DNA of 64,000 nucleotides from Nonomuraea gerenzanensis (GTDB taxonomy: Bacteria; Actinomycetota; Actinomycetes; Streptosporangiales; Streptosporangiaceae), in assembly GCF_020215645.1 (NCBI RefSeq), contig NZ_CP084058.1, forward strand, positions 10,904,501 to 10,968,500, written 5' to 3'. Shown here piece by piece: positions 16,842 to 25,220 of the stretch (position 1 is the first letter of the stretch; every line of letters starts with the position of its first letter). Below the pieces are notes generated by a model. That model ran no database searches. It was given only the letters and a program-made list of their open reading frames with translations, and was not told the DNA's origin. The position numbers were made by a program, and so were the translations under genes.

Positions 16842-17354
16842 CTCGGGCGCGCGCTCGGGGTCGCTGAGCCACTGGGAGGCGAGCCCGACGAGCAGGGCCA
16901 GGTAGTGCGACCCGGCCGCACGGACCTCGCGGGGATCGCTGTCCGGCCCGAGGCCGGCGAAGGCCCGCGCCAGTGACGCCCTCGCCGCCTCCTGCCCGCT
17001 CGCGATCATCGCCCTGATCTCGCCGTCCTCCCGGGCGGACGCGACGGACTCGAAGTTGACGAACCACAGCGCCCTGTTCGCCCGGATCGAGTCGATGATC
17101 CGCCCCCACAGGACCTCGTGATCCTCCGGCTCCCCCGACGTGCCGTCGAGCACCGCGAACAGCAGCTCCCCCCACTCCGTGTTGAGGTCGCGCAGGGCCT
17201 TGGTGAGCAGCTGCTCCTTGGACCCGAAGTGGTAGTTGATCGACGCCTGGTTCGCCCCCGACGCCGCGACCAGGTCGCGGACGGTGGTGTGCGCGTATCC
17301 CTTCGTCAGCAGGCAGTCGCGCGCCGCCAGCAGCAGCTTGTCCTTGGCACTCAT
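16806..17354 (-). CDS. TetR-family repressor
   Basis: This 182-residue protein has an N-terminal HTH (TTVRDLVAASGANQASINYH, then FGSKEQLL) and an all-helical ligand domain with Trp-rich pocket segments. It is divergent from an FtsX-type ABC operon, with a 31-bp palindrome between them, so it most likely represses both. The C-terminal ARRFAAFSSRR is encoded in the tandem repeat shared with the convergent gene. Confidence 0.9.
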   Translation of the reverse strand: MSAKDKLLLAARDCLLTKGYAHTTVRDLVAASGANQASINYHFGSKEQLLTKALRDLNTEWGELLFAVLDGTSGEPEDHEVLWGRIIDSIRANRALWFVNFESVASAREDGEIRAMIASGQEAARASLARAFAGLGPDSDPREVRAAGSHYLALLVGLASQWLSDPERAPEARRFAAFSSRR

Positions 17355-17370
17355 ATGCCCTACCGTATCA

Positions 17371-17401
17371 AATAAACATTCGTTTGAAATGAGCGTTTAT
17401 T
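17371..17401. promoter_or_regulatory. TetR operator palindrome
   Basis: A 31-bp dyad has arms AATAAAC at 17371 and GTTTATT ending at 17401. Internal TC.TTT and AAA.GA pairs around a central base are also symmetric. It lies between the divergent TetR start (17354) and ABC start (17415) and covers the likely promoter region. TetR operators of this size usually bind two dimers. Confidence 0.75.
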
Positions 17402-17414
17402 CATGGAGCTGCAC

Positions 17415-18185
17415 ATGACCACCTACGCACCACCCGTGCTGCGCATCCGCGACCTGCGCTGCGAGTACCCCGGCGAGGCCGGCCCGGTCCACGCCCTGCG
17501 CGGCATCGACCTCGACGTCCCGCGCTCGTCCTTCATCGCGATCATGGGCCCGTCCGGTTCGGGCAAGACGACCCTCCTGCACTGCGCCGCCGGGCTGCAG
17601 CGGCCCACGTCGGGCGCCGTCGAACTCGACGGGCAGGACCTGCGCGGGCTTGACCAGACCCGGCTGGCGCAGCTGCGCCGGCGCCGCGTCGGCTTCGTCT
17701 TCCAGTCGTTCAACCTGCTGCCCGCCCTCTCGACCGTCGACAACGTCGAGCTGCCGCTGCGCCTCGACTCCCGCAGGACGCAGCCGGCGCGCACGGCCGA
17801 GCTGCTCGCCAGGGTCGGGCTGGGCAACCGGGGCGGCCACCGCCCCGACCAGCTCTCGGGCGGCCAGAAGCAGCGGGTCGCGGTCGCCCGGGCGTTGATC
17901 ACCGACCCGGAGATCGTCTTCGCCGACGAGCCCACCGGCGCCCTCGACATCCGCAGCGCCAGGGAGGTCCTGCGACTGATGCGCGAGCTGGCCGACCACG
18001 GCCAGACGATCATCATGGTGACGCACGACCCGGTCGCCGCCTCCTACTCCGACGCCGTGCTCTTCCTCGCCGACGGCCGGCTCGTGGACCGCCTGCCGCG
18101 CCCCACCGCGCAGCAGGTCGCCGCCCGGATGGCCGTCCTGGTCGAGTCGGCGGAGCAGGCCGCGAACGGGGCGGTGACGGCCTGA
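17415..18185 (+). CDS. ABC transporter ATP-binding protein (MacB/LolD type)
   Basis: This 256-residue ATPase has Walker [11 protein letters not shown]-loop [12 protein letters not shown], signature [15 protein letters not shown], Walker [13 protein letters not shown] and switch VTHD. ATG 17415 is preferred because GGAG lies upstream; an in-frame ATG at 17403 overlaps that site. The stop overlaps the permease start (TGATG). The pair is probably an efflux system induced when the adjacent TetR releases the 31-bp operator. Confidence 0.93.
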   Translation: MTTYAPPVLRIRDLRCEYPGEAGPVHALRGIDLDVPRSSFIAIMGPSGSGKTTLLHCAAGLQRPTSGAVELDGQDLRGLDQTRLAQLRRRRVGFVFQSFNLLPALSTVDNVELPLRLDSRRTQPARTAELLARVGLGNRGGHRPDQLSGGQKQRVAVARALITDPEIVFADEPTGALDIRSAREVLRLMRELADHGQTIIMVTHDPVAASYSDAVLFLADGRLVDRLPRPTAQQVAARMAVLVESAEQAANGAVTA

Positions 18186-19510
18186 TGCTCAAGCTCGCCC
18201 TGCGCTCCTTCGCCCACCACCGCGCCGCCGCGATCGCGACCGGCCTGGTGGCGCTCGTCGGCACGATCCTGGTCACCGGCATGATGAGCCTGCTCGGCAC
18301 CGGGCTGGCCGCGAGCACGGCCGCCGCCGACCGCGCGTTCCTCGTGCAGTTCCCGCTCATCATGGGCGGCTGGACGGTGGCGATCGTGTTGTTCGCCATG
18401 GTCTCGACGGTCGGCGTGGCGCTCGGCGGCCGGGCCGGGGAGATCGCCGGCCTCCGCCTCATCGGCGCGACGCCCCGGCAGGTGCAGGGGATGCTCGTCG
18501 TCGAGACGACCGCCATCACCGCCGTCACGGCGCTGCCCGGCCTGGCCGGCGGCTACCTGCTCGGCTGGGTCATCAGCCGCAGCATGCACGCGGCCGGGCT
18601 CACCGGCGCGGCCTCGGTGTTCGCGCCGGGCGCGGCCCTGCCGCTGCTCGGCGTGCTCGTCGTGCTGGCCGCGAGCGTGCTCGCCGCCTGGATCGGCAGC
18701 CGCTCCCTGGCCCGCCGCAGCCCGGTCGCCGACGCGGCCCCGCCATCCCGCAGCCGTACGGGGCGGCGTCCTGGTCTCGGGCGCCGGGTGGCCGCGACCC
18801 TGATGATCTGCGCCGGGCTGGCCTCGTCGGCCACGGTGCTCGGCATGGACCCGGCCGACGTGCTCACCACGGCGATGACCGGGCCTGCCTGCGTGCTCGT
18901 CGCCGTCGGCCTCTGCCTGCTCGCCCCCGAGCTCGTCCTCGCGGCGAACCGCGCGCTGGCCGTCCTGCGCCCGGCCCACCGCGCCGCCCCGCTCCACCTG
19001 GCCGCGCTCAACCTGTCCGCCGCCCCCGACCGGGTACGGCCCACCGTCACCTTCCTCACCCTGTTCGTCGGCGTGGCGGCGGGGACGCTCAGCATGCAGG
19101 GCGTGGAGAACGCGGCGGGCACCGGCGGCAGCACGGGCGAGGTCCTCGCCTCGATCAACTACTTCGTCGTGGCGTTGATCGCCGCGTTCATGGCCATCGC
19201 GCTGACCAACAACCTCGTCGCCTCCATCACCCGGCGCCGGGCCGAGTTCGCGGTCATGTCCCTGGTCGGCTCGACCGGCGGCCAGACGCACGGCATGCTC
19301 GTCCGGGAGATCGGCGTGGCCACGGCCGTCAGCACCGTGGCCGGCAGCGTGGGCGCTTTCGTCACCGTGCTGCCCTTCGCCGTGGTCAAGACCGGCGACC
19401 CCCTGCAGGCGGCGGCGCCCCTGCCCTACGCGATCACGATCGCGATCGGGGCCGGGGTCACGCTGGGGGTCTCAGCGCTCGTGGGGCGGCGCGTGATCCG
19501 TACGGCGTGA
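18185..19510 (+). CDS. FtsX-type ABC transporter permease
   Basis: This 441-residue permease has two FtsX modules. GEIAGLRLIGATPRQVQGML in the first and MSLVGSTGGQTHGMLVRE in the second mark the ATPase-coupling loops. Eight to ten hydrophobic helices are apparent. It is coupled to the ATPase gene. The substrate is unknown; TetR-controlled pairs of this type often give resistance to lipophilic compounds. Confidence 0.87.
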   Translation: MLKLALRSFAHHRAAAIATGLVALVGTILVTGMMSLLGTGLAASTAAADRAFLVQFPLIMGGWTVAIVLFAMVSTVGVALGGRAGEIAGLRLIGATPRQVQGMLVVETTAITAVTALPGLAGGYLLGWVISRSMHAAGLTGAASVFAPGAALPLLGVLVVLAASVLAAWIGSRSLARRSPVADAAPPSRSRTGRRPGLGRRVAATLMICAGLASSATVLGMDPADVLTTAMTGPACVLVAVGLCLLAPELVLAANRALAVLRPAHRAAPLHLAALNLSAAPDRVRPTVTFLTLFVGVAAGTLSMQGVENAAGTGGSTGEVLASINYFVVALIAAFMAIALTNNLVASITRRRAEFAVMSLVGSTGGQTHGMLVREIGVATAVSTVAGSVGAFVTVLPFAVVKTGDPLQAAAPLPYAITIAIGAGVTLGVSALVGRRVIRTA

Positions 19511-19511
19511 G

Positions 19512-20588
19512 CTAGAAGATCTTCATGTCCCTGAGCATGCGCCAGCTCTCCAGGGCCTTGATCGAGTTGGGGTACTCCCCCTTCGCGATCCAGTCGCCCA
19601 GCGCGCGGCGGCCCGCGTACTTCTTGAGCTGGCCGTTGAACTCCCCCACGTTGTAGTACACGTAGGTCCAGTAGACCAGCTCGTCCCGGGTGGGCGCGGC
19701 GTACCCGTAGGTCTTGACGTCGGCCAGGAACAACGCGCGGCGCCGCAGCAGCATGGCGGCCTCGCCCTGCAGCCCCGTCGTCAGGTCGGGGAACAGCGCC
19801 GACTCCACCAGGGTGCCCTTCTCGTTGCGTCTGGTGTCGAGCACGACCCGCTTCGGGTCGTAGGGCAGGAAGCTCCTGCCGGGCACCCTGGCGGCGCTCA
19901 TGTCGAGGAAGAAGCGGTCGGTGCCGAGGTAGTCGTAGCCGAAGATCGGGCTCGTCGTGGGGACGCTCCTGAGCTGCGCGTCCGTCGGGTCGCCGGCCTG
20001 CCTGCCCAGCCCGATCCGGTCGCGGACGTAGTCGACCAGCCCTTCCAGGTAGGCGTAGGTGTAGAGCTGGTCCGGCGGGAGGCCGGCGGTGGCGGCGGTG
20101 AAGACGACGTCGAGGACCTGGGGCGGGGTGTTCTTCAGCCAGTACTTGGCCTGCGACTTCGGGTACTTCTGCGTCAGCCTGCCCAGCGGGGTGGTGAACG
20201 CGGCGAAGAACTGCCGCTCCCTGGCCAGGTAGGCCGCCGTCCCCCCGCCGCCCCGGTCGGCCACCAGGCCCGCCCACCGCGCCAGCACCGCCTGCTCCTC
20301 CGCCGTCCTGCCGAGCACGCCCAGCGCGTGGCGGATCCGGGTGCGACCGGCGTTGGCGTTGAACGTCACGCTCTTGCCCGCCTTCACCTCCTTCAGCGCG
20401 TTCCTGAGCACGTCGACGTCGGCCTTCACGGTCGCGTCCGGGACGAGGTAGTTCTTCCTCGCCCGCTCGACGACCTGCTCGCCCCGGGTCGCGGCTGCCG
20501 CTTCGGCGGCGCCCGCCGTGCCACCGGCCAGGACGAGGGCGCATGCCAGGGTGGTCGCGGCGAATCGCCGCCTTGAGTACGTCTGCAT
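19512..20588 (-). CDS. Secreted protein of unknown function (Tat/Sec signal)
   Basis: This 358-residue protein has an N-terminal signal peptide: SRRRFAATTLACALVLAGG (a twin-Arg-like SRRRF motif), with an AEAAAA cleavage region. The mature part is rich in Tyr, Arg and Leu and mostly helical, with motifs such as FGYDYLGTDRFFLDM and VYWTYVYYNVGEFNGQL. I do not recognise the family. Its stop is one base from the convergent permease stop. Confidence 0.75.
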   Translation of the reverse strand: MQTYSRRRFAATTLACALVLAGGTAGAAEAAAATRGEQVVERARKNYLVPDATVKADVDVLRNALKEVKAGKSVTFNANAGRTRIRHALGVLGRTAEEQAVLARWAGLVADRGGGGTAAYLARERQFFAAFTTPLGRLTQKYPKSQAKYWLKNTPPQVLDVVFTAATAGLPPDQLYTYAYLEGLVDYVRDRIGLGRQAGDPTDAQLRSVPTTSPIFGYDYLGTDRFFLDMSAARVPGRSFLPYDPKRVVLDTRRNEKGTLVESALFPDLTTGLQGEAAMLLRRRALFLADVKTYGYAAPTRDELVYWTYVYYNVGEFNGQLKKYAGRRALGDWIAKGEYPNSIKALESWRMLRDMKIF

Positions 20589-20646
20589 GCCTGCTGCTTA
20601 TCGGCCGGGGTGTTGTCCTGCCAGGGAGCGGCGTCCGTGGTCATGG

Positions 20647-20724
20647 GTGGACAAAGGCGGCACCGCGCTGTCGTGGACGAAGCCGGCGCCGCGCTGTCGT
20701 GGGCGAACCCGGCGCCGCGCTGTC
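20647..20724. repeat. Three tandem 26-bp repeats
   Basis: Units lie at 20647-20672, 20673-20698 and 20699-20724. Each reads GTGG(A/G)C(A/G)AA..CGGC, then (A/G)CCGCGCTGTC, with few differences. They lie in the promoter region between the secreted-protein gene and the CPBP operon. They could be regulatory spacers or slippage products; length variation between strains is expected. Confidence 0.85.
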
Positions 20725-20844
20725 CCTCTTGCGAGCTACCCCCGAATGTCCACCGCGTGGTGACGATTCCCCGCCGCCCGATCCCTAGCGTTGCCTGCGT
20801 ACCCGCGACGCCCGGTCGCGGCCGTTCCCCGAACAGGAGTCGTC

Positions 20845-21666
20845 ATGCGGCTGTTGAAGCAACTCGTGGCCGTGGCGGCGGTCGCACTGGCCGGCAGCCT
20901 GGCCGTGGGCGCCGTCCAGGACGCCCCGCTGCTCACCCTGGTCCTCGGCCTGGCCACCGCCGCACTCGCCGTGTTCGTCTACGCCCGGGTCGTGCGCTGG
21001 TCCGAGCGCCGCGAGCCCGCGGAGGTGGCCGGGAAGGGCGCCGCCCCCGCCTTCGGCCGCGGCCTGCTGATCGGCGTCGCGATGTTCGGCGCCGTCATCC
21101 TGAACATCGCCTTCCTGGGCGGCTACCGCATCGACGGCTTCGGCTCCTGGACGGGCGCGGCCGGCCTGGTCGGGTTCATGGCCGCCGCCGCGGTGACGGA
21201 GGAGCTGCTCTTCCGCGGCATCCTGTTCCGGATCATCGAGGAGCGCACCGGCACGTGGCTCGCGCTGGCGCTGACCGCCGTGCTGTTCGGCCTGTCGCAC
21301 CTGTTCAACCCGCACGCGAACCTGTGGGGCGCGATCGCCATCGCGATCGAGGCCGGCGGCATGCTCGCCGCCGCCTACGCCGCCACCCGCACCCTGTGGC
21401 TGCCGATGGGCCTGCACTTCGGCTGGAACTTCGCCGCCGCCGGCATCTTCAGCACCGAGGTCTCCGGCAGCGGCGCGGCGCAGGGGCTGCTGAACGGCGT
21501 GACGTCCGGCCCCACCCTGGTCACCGGCGGCGCGTTCGGGCCGGAGGCGAGCGCGTACGCGGTGGCGTTCGGCCTGCTGCTGACCGTCGTGTTCCTGTGG
21601 CTGGCCCGCAGGCGCGGCAATCTGGTCCCGATGCGGCGCCGGACGACCGCTACGCTCGCCCCATGA
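20845..21666 (+). CDS. CPBP-family intramembrane glutamic endopeptidase
   Basis: This 273-residue membrane protein has about eight helices and the three CPBP (Abi/CaaX) motifs: EELLFRG (Glu pair plus Arg) near residue 118, FGLSHLFN near 153 and HFGWN near 192. The family includes CAAX-prenyl-type proteases and bacteriocin-immunity or anti-sigma-cleaving enzymes. ATG 20845 follows AGGAGT. The stop overlaps the histidine kinase start (ATGA), which suggests the protease works in the same signalling unit. Confidence 0.9.
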   Translation: MRLLKQLVAVAAVALAGSLAVGAVQDAPLLTLVLGLATAALAVFVYARVVRWSERREPAEVAGKGAAPAFGRGLLIGVAMFGAVILNIAFLGGYRIDGFGSWTGAAGLVGFMAAAAVTEELLFRGILFRIIEERTGTWLALALTAVLFGLSHLFNPHANLWGAIAIAIEAGGMLAAAYAATRTLWLPMGLHFGWNFAAAGIFSTEVSGSGAAQGLLNGVTSGPTLVTGGAFGPEASAYAVAFGLLLTVVFLWLARRRGNLVPMRRRTTATLAP

Positions 21667-22817
21667 TCGATCCACGGCGGGTCATGAGCCTGTGGCAGCG
21701 CTACGACGTCGTGGTCAGGGACTTACCCTTCGGCCTGGTGGTGGCCGCCGTGTCGCTCATGCCGGCGATGCACGGCAAGGGAACCCAGGTCGGCGACCTG
21801 CCGGCCCGGCCGTTCGACGAGCTGGCCCTGCTGGTGATCGCCCTGGAGTGCCTGCCCCTCGCCGTGCGCCGGCGGTGGCCGGCCGTCTGCCTCGCTCTCG
21901 TCACGCTCGGCTTCGTCCTCGACCAGCTCCGCGCGTACCACGTGTTCGCCGCCACCGCGATGCCCATCGCGCTCATCAGCGCCGGCGCCCACCTGGAGCA
22001 TCACCGGCGCGCCACCGTGGCCCTCCTGTCCATGGCGTACGTGCCGCTCGCGGTCGCGCTCAACCGCATCGGCGCGACCGAACGGCCGGAGGGGTACGTG
22101 GTGTTCTACCTGGCCCTGGCCATGGCCTGGGGCATCGGCGCCTGGCTGCGCTCCACCCGCGCCGCCGAGGCCGAGCGCCGCCTGCGCGTCGCCGAGGCCA
22201 CCCGCGCCGCCGAACGCACCCGCATCGCCCGCGAGCTGCACGACGTCGTGACCCACCACGTCACCGCCATGGTCGTCCAGGCCGAGGCGGCCCGCTACCT
22301 GACCGCCGCCCCCGACCGCCTGGAAACCACCCTGACCGCCGTCACCGACACCGGCCGCCGCGCCATCGCCGACCTGCGCCACATGCTCGACCTGCTCAAG
22401 GCCGACCACGACCACGACGTCAGCACCCCGTCACCCGGTGACCTGCACAGCCTCGTCGAGCAGACCCGCCAGGCCGGCCAGCCGGTACGGCTCACGGAGG
22501 AGGGCACCCCGGCGCAATCGGCCGGCAGCGCCGAGTTCGTCACCTATAGGGTCGTCCAGGAAGCCCTGACGAACGCCCTGAAACACGCCCACGGCAGCGC
22601 CACCGTCGTCCGGGTCCGCTACGGGGAGAAGGAGATCACCGTGGAGGTCGGCAACGACGGCTCCGGCTCCCGCGGCGCCGCCCCGGCCGGAAGCGGGCGA
22701 GGGCTGGCGGGCCTCCGCGAGCGCGTGGCCGCCCTGGGGGGCGAGTTCAGCGCGGACCCACAGGCGGGCGGCGGCTTCGTCGTCCGAGCCCGGATCCCGG
22801 CGGGCAACCCGTCGTGA
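21663..22817 (+). CDS. NarL-type sensor histidine kinase
   Basis: This 384-residue kinase has about five N-terminal transmembrane helices (residues 20-160). The dimerisation/phosphoacceptor motif RIARELHDVVTHHVTAM follows (His near 193), then a HATPase with QEALTNALKHA and GRGLAGLRERV. It phosphorylates the response regulator encoded 82 bp downstream. It has no extracytoplasmic sensor loop of note, so the signal may be membrane-borne, possibly linked to the coupled CPBP protease. Confidence 0.92.
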   Translation: MIDPRRVMSLWQRYDVVVRDLPFGLVVAAVSLMPAMHGKGTQVGDLPARPFDELALLVIALECLPLAVRRRWPAVCLALVTLGFVLDQLRAYHVFAATAMPIALISAGAHLEHHRRATVALLSMAYVPLAVALNRIGATERPEGYVVFYLALAMAWGIGAWLRSTRAAEAERRLRVAEATRAAERTRIARELHDVVTHHVTAMVVQAEAARYLTAAPDRLETTLTAVTDTGRRAIADLRHMLDLLKADHDHDVSTPSPGDLHSLVEQTRQAGQPVRLTEEGTPAQSAGSAEFVTYRVVQEALTNALKHAHGSATVVRVRYGEKEITVEVGNDGSGSRGAAPAGSGRGLAGLRERVAALGGEFSADPQAGGGFVVRARIPAGNPS

Positions 22818-22834
22818 CCGCCCCTCGGGCCCGC

Positions 22835-22905
22835 GGAGAGCTTGCCGTGACCATCCTTGCAGGAGAGCCTGCCGTGACCACCTTTCAGGAGAACCTGCCG
22901 TGACC
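22835..22905 (+). repeat. Triplicated ribosome site-GTG-start unit
   Basis: Three consecutive units start at 22835, 22862 and 22888: GGAGA(G/A)C(T/C)TGCCGTGACCA, with 5-6 variable bases. Each has GGAG followed by GTG. The first two GTGs (22847, 22874) are in one frame and would give an 18-codon peptide. That peptide ends at a TGA overlapping the real regulator start GTG 22900 in the third unit. Confidence 0.85.
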
Positions 22906-23568
22906 ACCCAGACTCGCGTACTCCGTGTCCTGGTCTGCGACGACCAGGCGCTGATCCGCACGGGCTTCGCCACGATCATCGACGCGCAGCCCGACCTGGA
23001 GGTGGTCGGCGAGTGCGGCGACGGCCGCGCCGCGGTCGACCTTGCCCGCCGCCTGAACCCCGACATCGTCGTCATGGACGTCCGGATGCCGGTGCTCGAC
23101 GGCATCGCGGCCACCCGCCTGCTGGCGGGCGCCGGGGTGGAGCACCCCGTCAAGGTGCTGGTGGTCACCACGTTCAACCTGGACGAGTACGTCTACGAGG
23201 CCCTGCGCGCCGGCGCGAGCGGCTTCCTGCTCAAGGACGCCCCACCGGCACAGCTCCTGCACGGCATCCGCACCGTCGCGACCGGCGCCGCGCTCCTGGC
23301 CCCCGAGGTGACGCGGCAGCTCGTCGGCCGGTACGCCTCCCGCATCCGCCCCACCCAGGCGACACCGGACGACGTCGCCCTGACCCCGCGCGAGCTGGAG
23401 GTCCTGCGGCTCATCGCCGACGGACGATCCAACAGCGAGATCGCCGCGACGCTGGTGATCAGCCAGGAGACCGTCAAGACGTACGTGTCGCGGATCCTGA
23501 CCAAGCTCGACCTGCGTGATCGCGTGCAGGCGGTGGTCTACGCCTACCGCAGCGGCCTGGTCACCTGA
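22900..23568 (+). CDS. NarL/FixJ-family response regulator
   Basis: This 222-residue protein has a receiver domain with phospho-Asp near residue 60 (IVVMDVRMPVLDG) and Lys in FLLKDAPP. The C-terminal LuxR-type HTH reads LTPRELEVLRLIADGRSNSE, then ETVKTYVSRIL. It is the partner of the upstream kinase. The start is GTG 22900 with GGAG, in the last of three duplicated initiation units. The convergent TetR gene ends 20 bp downstream. Confidence 0.93.
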   Translation: MTTQTRVLRVLVCDDQALIRTGFATIIDAQPDLEVVGECGDGRAAVDLARRLNPDIVVMDVRMPVLDGIAATRLLAGAGVEHPVKVLVVTTFNLDEYVYEALRAGASGFLLKDAPPAQLLHGIRTVATGAALLAPEVTRQLVGRYASRIRPTQATPDDVALTPRELEVLRLIADGRSNSEIAATLVISQETVKTYVSRILTKLDLRDRVQAVVYAYRSGLVT

Positions 23569-23588
23569 GCCCCGGCCCTCCTTGCAGG

Positions 23589-24161
23589 TCAGGTGTGCAA
23601 CGATCGCTGCACGGCAGCATCGATCAGCTCATGGATCTCCTGCTCGCCGAAGATGTCGGGCAGCGTCAGCCGTTCCACGATCAGCCAGTTCAGCGCGAGA
23701 TAGAGCAGCACCACCGAGGTCGAGTCGCCGGGCAGCCCCGAGGCGGCGTGATAGCCGATGTTGGCGTCGATGTCCTCGCGGATGCGCCGGGTGAGCACGG
23801 CGCGCAGCTCAGGCCGCCGGGTGGACTCCAGCCGCAGCTCGAGCAGGGCCAGGTAGCCGGAGTTGAAGGCGGAGACCCGATCCACCAGCTCGTGCATCAG
23901 CTCGGCATAACGCGTCGCGTCCTGCACCCCCTCCCGGCCGCGGGCCATCGTGGCCTCGTCGGGCAGCAGCCGCTCGTAGATCCGCCCGCCGACCTGGGTG
24001 AACAGATCGTCGCGGCTGGCGAAGTAGTTGGAGGCCGTGCCGGGCGGCACAGCCGCCTCCGCGTCGACGGCCCGGAACGTCAGCCCCCGCGCTCCTTCCC
24101 TGGCCAGCACCTCGATGGCCGCGTCGATCAGCGCCTGCCGCCGTTCGGGATTTCTCCGCAC
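23589..24161 (-). CDS. TetR-family repressor (paralogue of the 61.8-62.4 kb copy)
   Basis: This 190-residue protein has an HTH in GLTFRAVDAEAAVPPGTASN, then YFASRDDLF, and a helical C-terminal domain with LELRLESTRRPELRAV. GTG 24161 is chosen because GGAG lies nine bases upstream; in-frame TTG 24194 and GTG 24176 would add residues and run into the operator. It is divergent from a DHFR-like gene with two AGTACT palindromes between, implying autoregulation and control of that gene. A closely similar 5'-truncated copy lies at 61.8 kb. Confidence 0.9.
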   Translation of the reverse strand: MRRNPERRQALIDAAIEVLAREGARGLTFRAVDAEAAVPPGTASNYFASRDDLFTQVGGRIYERLLPDEATMARGREGVQDATRYAELMHELVDRVSAFNSGYLALLELRLESTRRPELRAVLTRRIREDIDANIGYHAASGLPGDSTSVVLLYLALNWLIVERLTLPDIFGEQEIHELIDAAVQRSLHT

Positions 24162-24177
24162 TTGACACCACTCCACA

Positions 24178-24218
24178 TGTAGTACTACGTTCAAACCACT
24201 TCACCCATAGTACTACAT
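24178..24218. promoter_or_regulatory. Paired AGTACT palindromes (TetR operator)
   Basis: TGTAGTACTAC (24178-24188) and ATAGTACTACAT (24207-24218) are both centred on AGTACT, about 29 bp apart, between the divergent TetR and DHFR-like starts. The arrangement fits two repressor dimers covering a shared promoter. Confidence 0.65.
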
Positions 24219-24234
24219 CAGGAGTTGGTCGTTG

Positions 24235-24807
24235 ATGCGAAAGCTCGTCTACTACATCGGTGTCTCCCTCGACGGCTACATCGCCGGCCCCGACGCCGAG
24301 TTCGACTTCTACCCCTTGTCGGACCAGATGGCCGCCTGGATCAACGAGCGTTACCCGGAGACGCTCCCCACCCACATCCGCAAGCTTGTCGGCCTCGAAG
24401 GCGTGCCCAACAAGGTCTTCGACACCCTGGTGATGGGCCGCGGCACCTACGAGCCGGCTCTGGACGTCCCCACCACCAGCCCGTACGCCCACCTGCGCCA
24501 GTACGTCGTGTCCAGCACGCTGCAGATCGACGACCCCACGGTCCAGGTGGAGACCGGCGACCCGATCGACCTCGTCCGGCGCCTCAAGGCGGAGGACACC
24601 GGCAAGGACATCTACCTCTGCGGCGGCGGCAAGCTGGCCGCCTCCCTGCTCCCGGAGATCGACGAGATCATCCTCAAGAGCTACCCCGTGGTGGCGGGCG
24701 CGGGCATCCCCATGCTCGCCGGCCACTTCCGCCCCACCCTGTTCACCCCCACCCGGCGCGAGTCCTTCGACAACGGCGCCCAGGTCACCTGGCTCACCAG
24801 GGCCTAG
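24235..24807 (+). CDS. Dihydrofolate reductase-like (RibD C-terminal) protein
   Basis: This 190-residue protein of the DHFR/RibD-C fold starts RKLVYYIGVSLDGYIAGPD. It has TLVMGRGTYE mid-protein and the dinucleotide-binding IYLCGGGKLAASLL. Such stand-alone proteins reduce unknown substrates with NADPH. ATG 24235 or TTG 24232 follows AGGAG. It is controlled by the divergent TetR. No substrate is assigned. Confidence 0.88.
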   Translation: MRKLVYYIGVSLDGYIAGPDAEFDFYPLSDQMAAWINERYPETLPTHIRKLVGLEGVPNKVFDTLVMGRGTYEPALDVPTTSPYAHLRQYVVSSTLQIDDPTVQVETGDPIDLVRRLKAEDTGKDIYLCGGGKLAASLLPEIDEIILKSYPVVAGAGIPMLAGHFRPTLFTPTRRESFDNGAQVTWLTRA

Positions 24808-24825
24808 AACCGCACAGGAGACAGC

Positions 24826-24984
24826 ATGCACATCAAACTCCCACCCCTGACCACCCAGCCCGGCCCCAGCCGCCCCACCCCGTCCCCGCACCGGCACGAA
24901 CCTCCGGCGCGCGACCTCAAACCCACGGGCCGCACCAACCTCTCCCGCCGCCCCACCGCGGCTCCCCGCCGCAGTGGATACTGA
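24826..24984 (+). CDS. Small Pro/Arg-rich ORF (52 aa)
   Basis: ATG 24826 follows AGGAG by five bases and is 18 bp after the DHFR-like stop. The 52-residue product starts MHIKLPPLTTQPGPS and is rich in Pro, Arg and Thr, ending PRRSGY. It is highly basic with no hydrophobic segment. No family is recognised. The good ribosome site is the main support; composition alone would not distinguish it from chance. Confidence 0.4.
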   Translation: MHIKLPPLTTQPGPSRPTPSPHRHEPPARDLKPTGRTNLSRRPTAAPRRSGY

Positions 24985-24997
24985 TCCCCTTCCCGAA

Positions 24998-25031
24998 GAT
25001 CCCGTCCGGTCATTCAAGATCGGACGGGATC
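24998..25031. terminator. Hairpin (member of a repeated family)
   Basis: GATCCCGTCCG and CGGACGGGATC form a perfect 11-bp stem around a 12-nt loop, just after the small Pro/Arg-rich ORF. Related hairpins occur at 33612-33644 and 38581-38611. It is likely a transcription terminator for the DHFR-like unit. Confidence 0.6.
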
Positions 25032-25061
25032 CCCAGCGGAACCGCACGAGCGGTCGAGGCC

Positions 25062-25205
25062 TCAGCCGAACCACGCTCTGGTGCCGGGGCGCAGCGACAA
25101 CCCGAACGTCAGCAGCGCGTAGGGCACCCCGCACACGAGCGCGAGCGCCCAGTAACCGACCCTGATCCTGGCACTCTTCGTCCGCGACCGGTGGAGGGCG
25201 ATGGC
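25062..25205 (-). pseudogene. C-terminal fragment of a membrane protein
   Basis: The minus-strand frame ending at TGA 25062 reads VGYWALALVCGVPYALLTFG, then a short polar tail LSLRPGTRAWFG. That is one transmembrane helix of an otherwise missing protein. No start codon with a ribosome site is seen upstream. Probably a remnant. Confidence 0.3.
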
Positions 25206-25220
25206 TTGAGAACGGCGCGG

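Noticed and set aside
18044..19291. 415-codon minus frame opposite the FtsX-type permease
   Set aside because: Composition (Arg/Gly/Glu/His) is that of a shadow; the forward permease has clear FtsX motifs.
24826..24984. Small Pro/Arg-rich ORF as a RiPP precursor
   Set aside because: No modifying enzyme nearby, no leader/core division and no Cys/Ser/Thr pattern of a known class.
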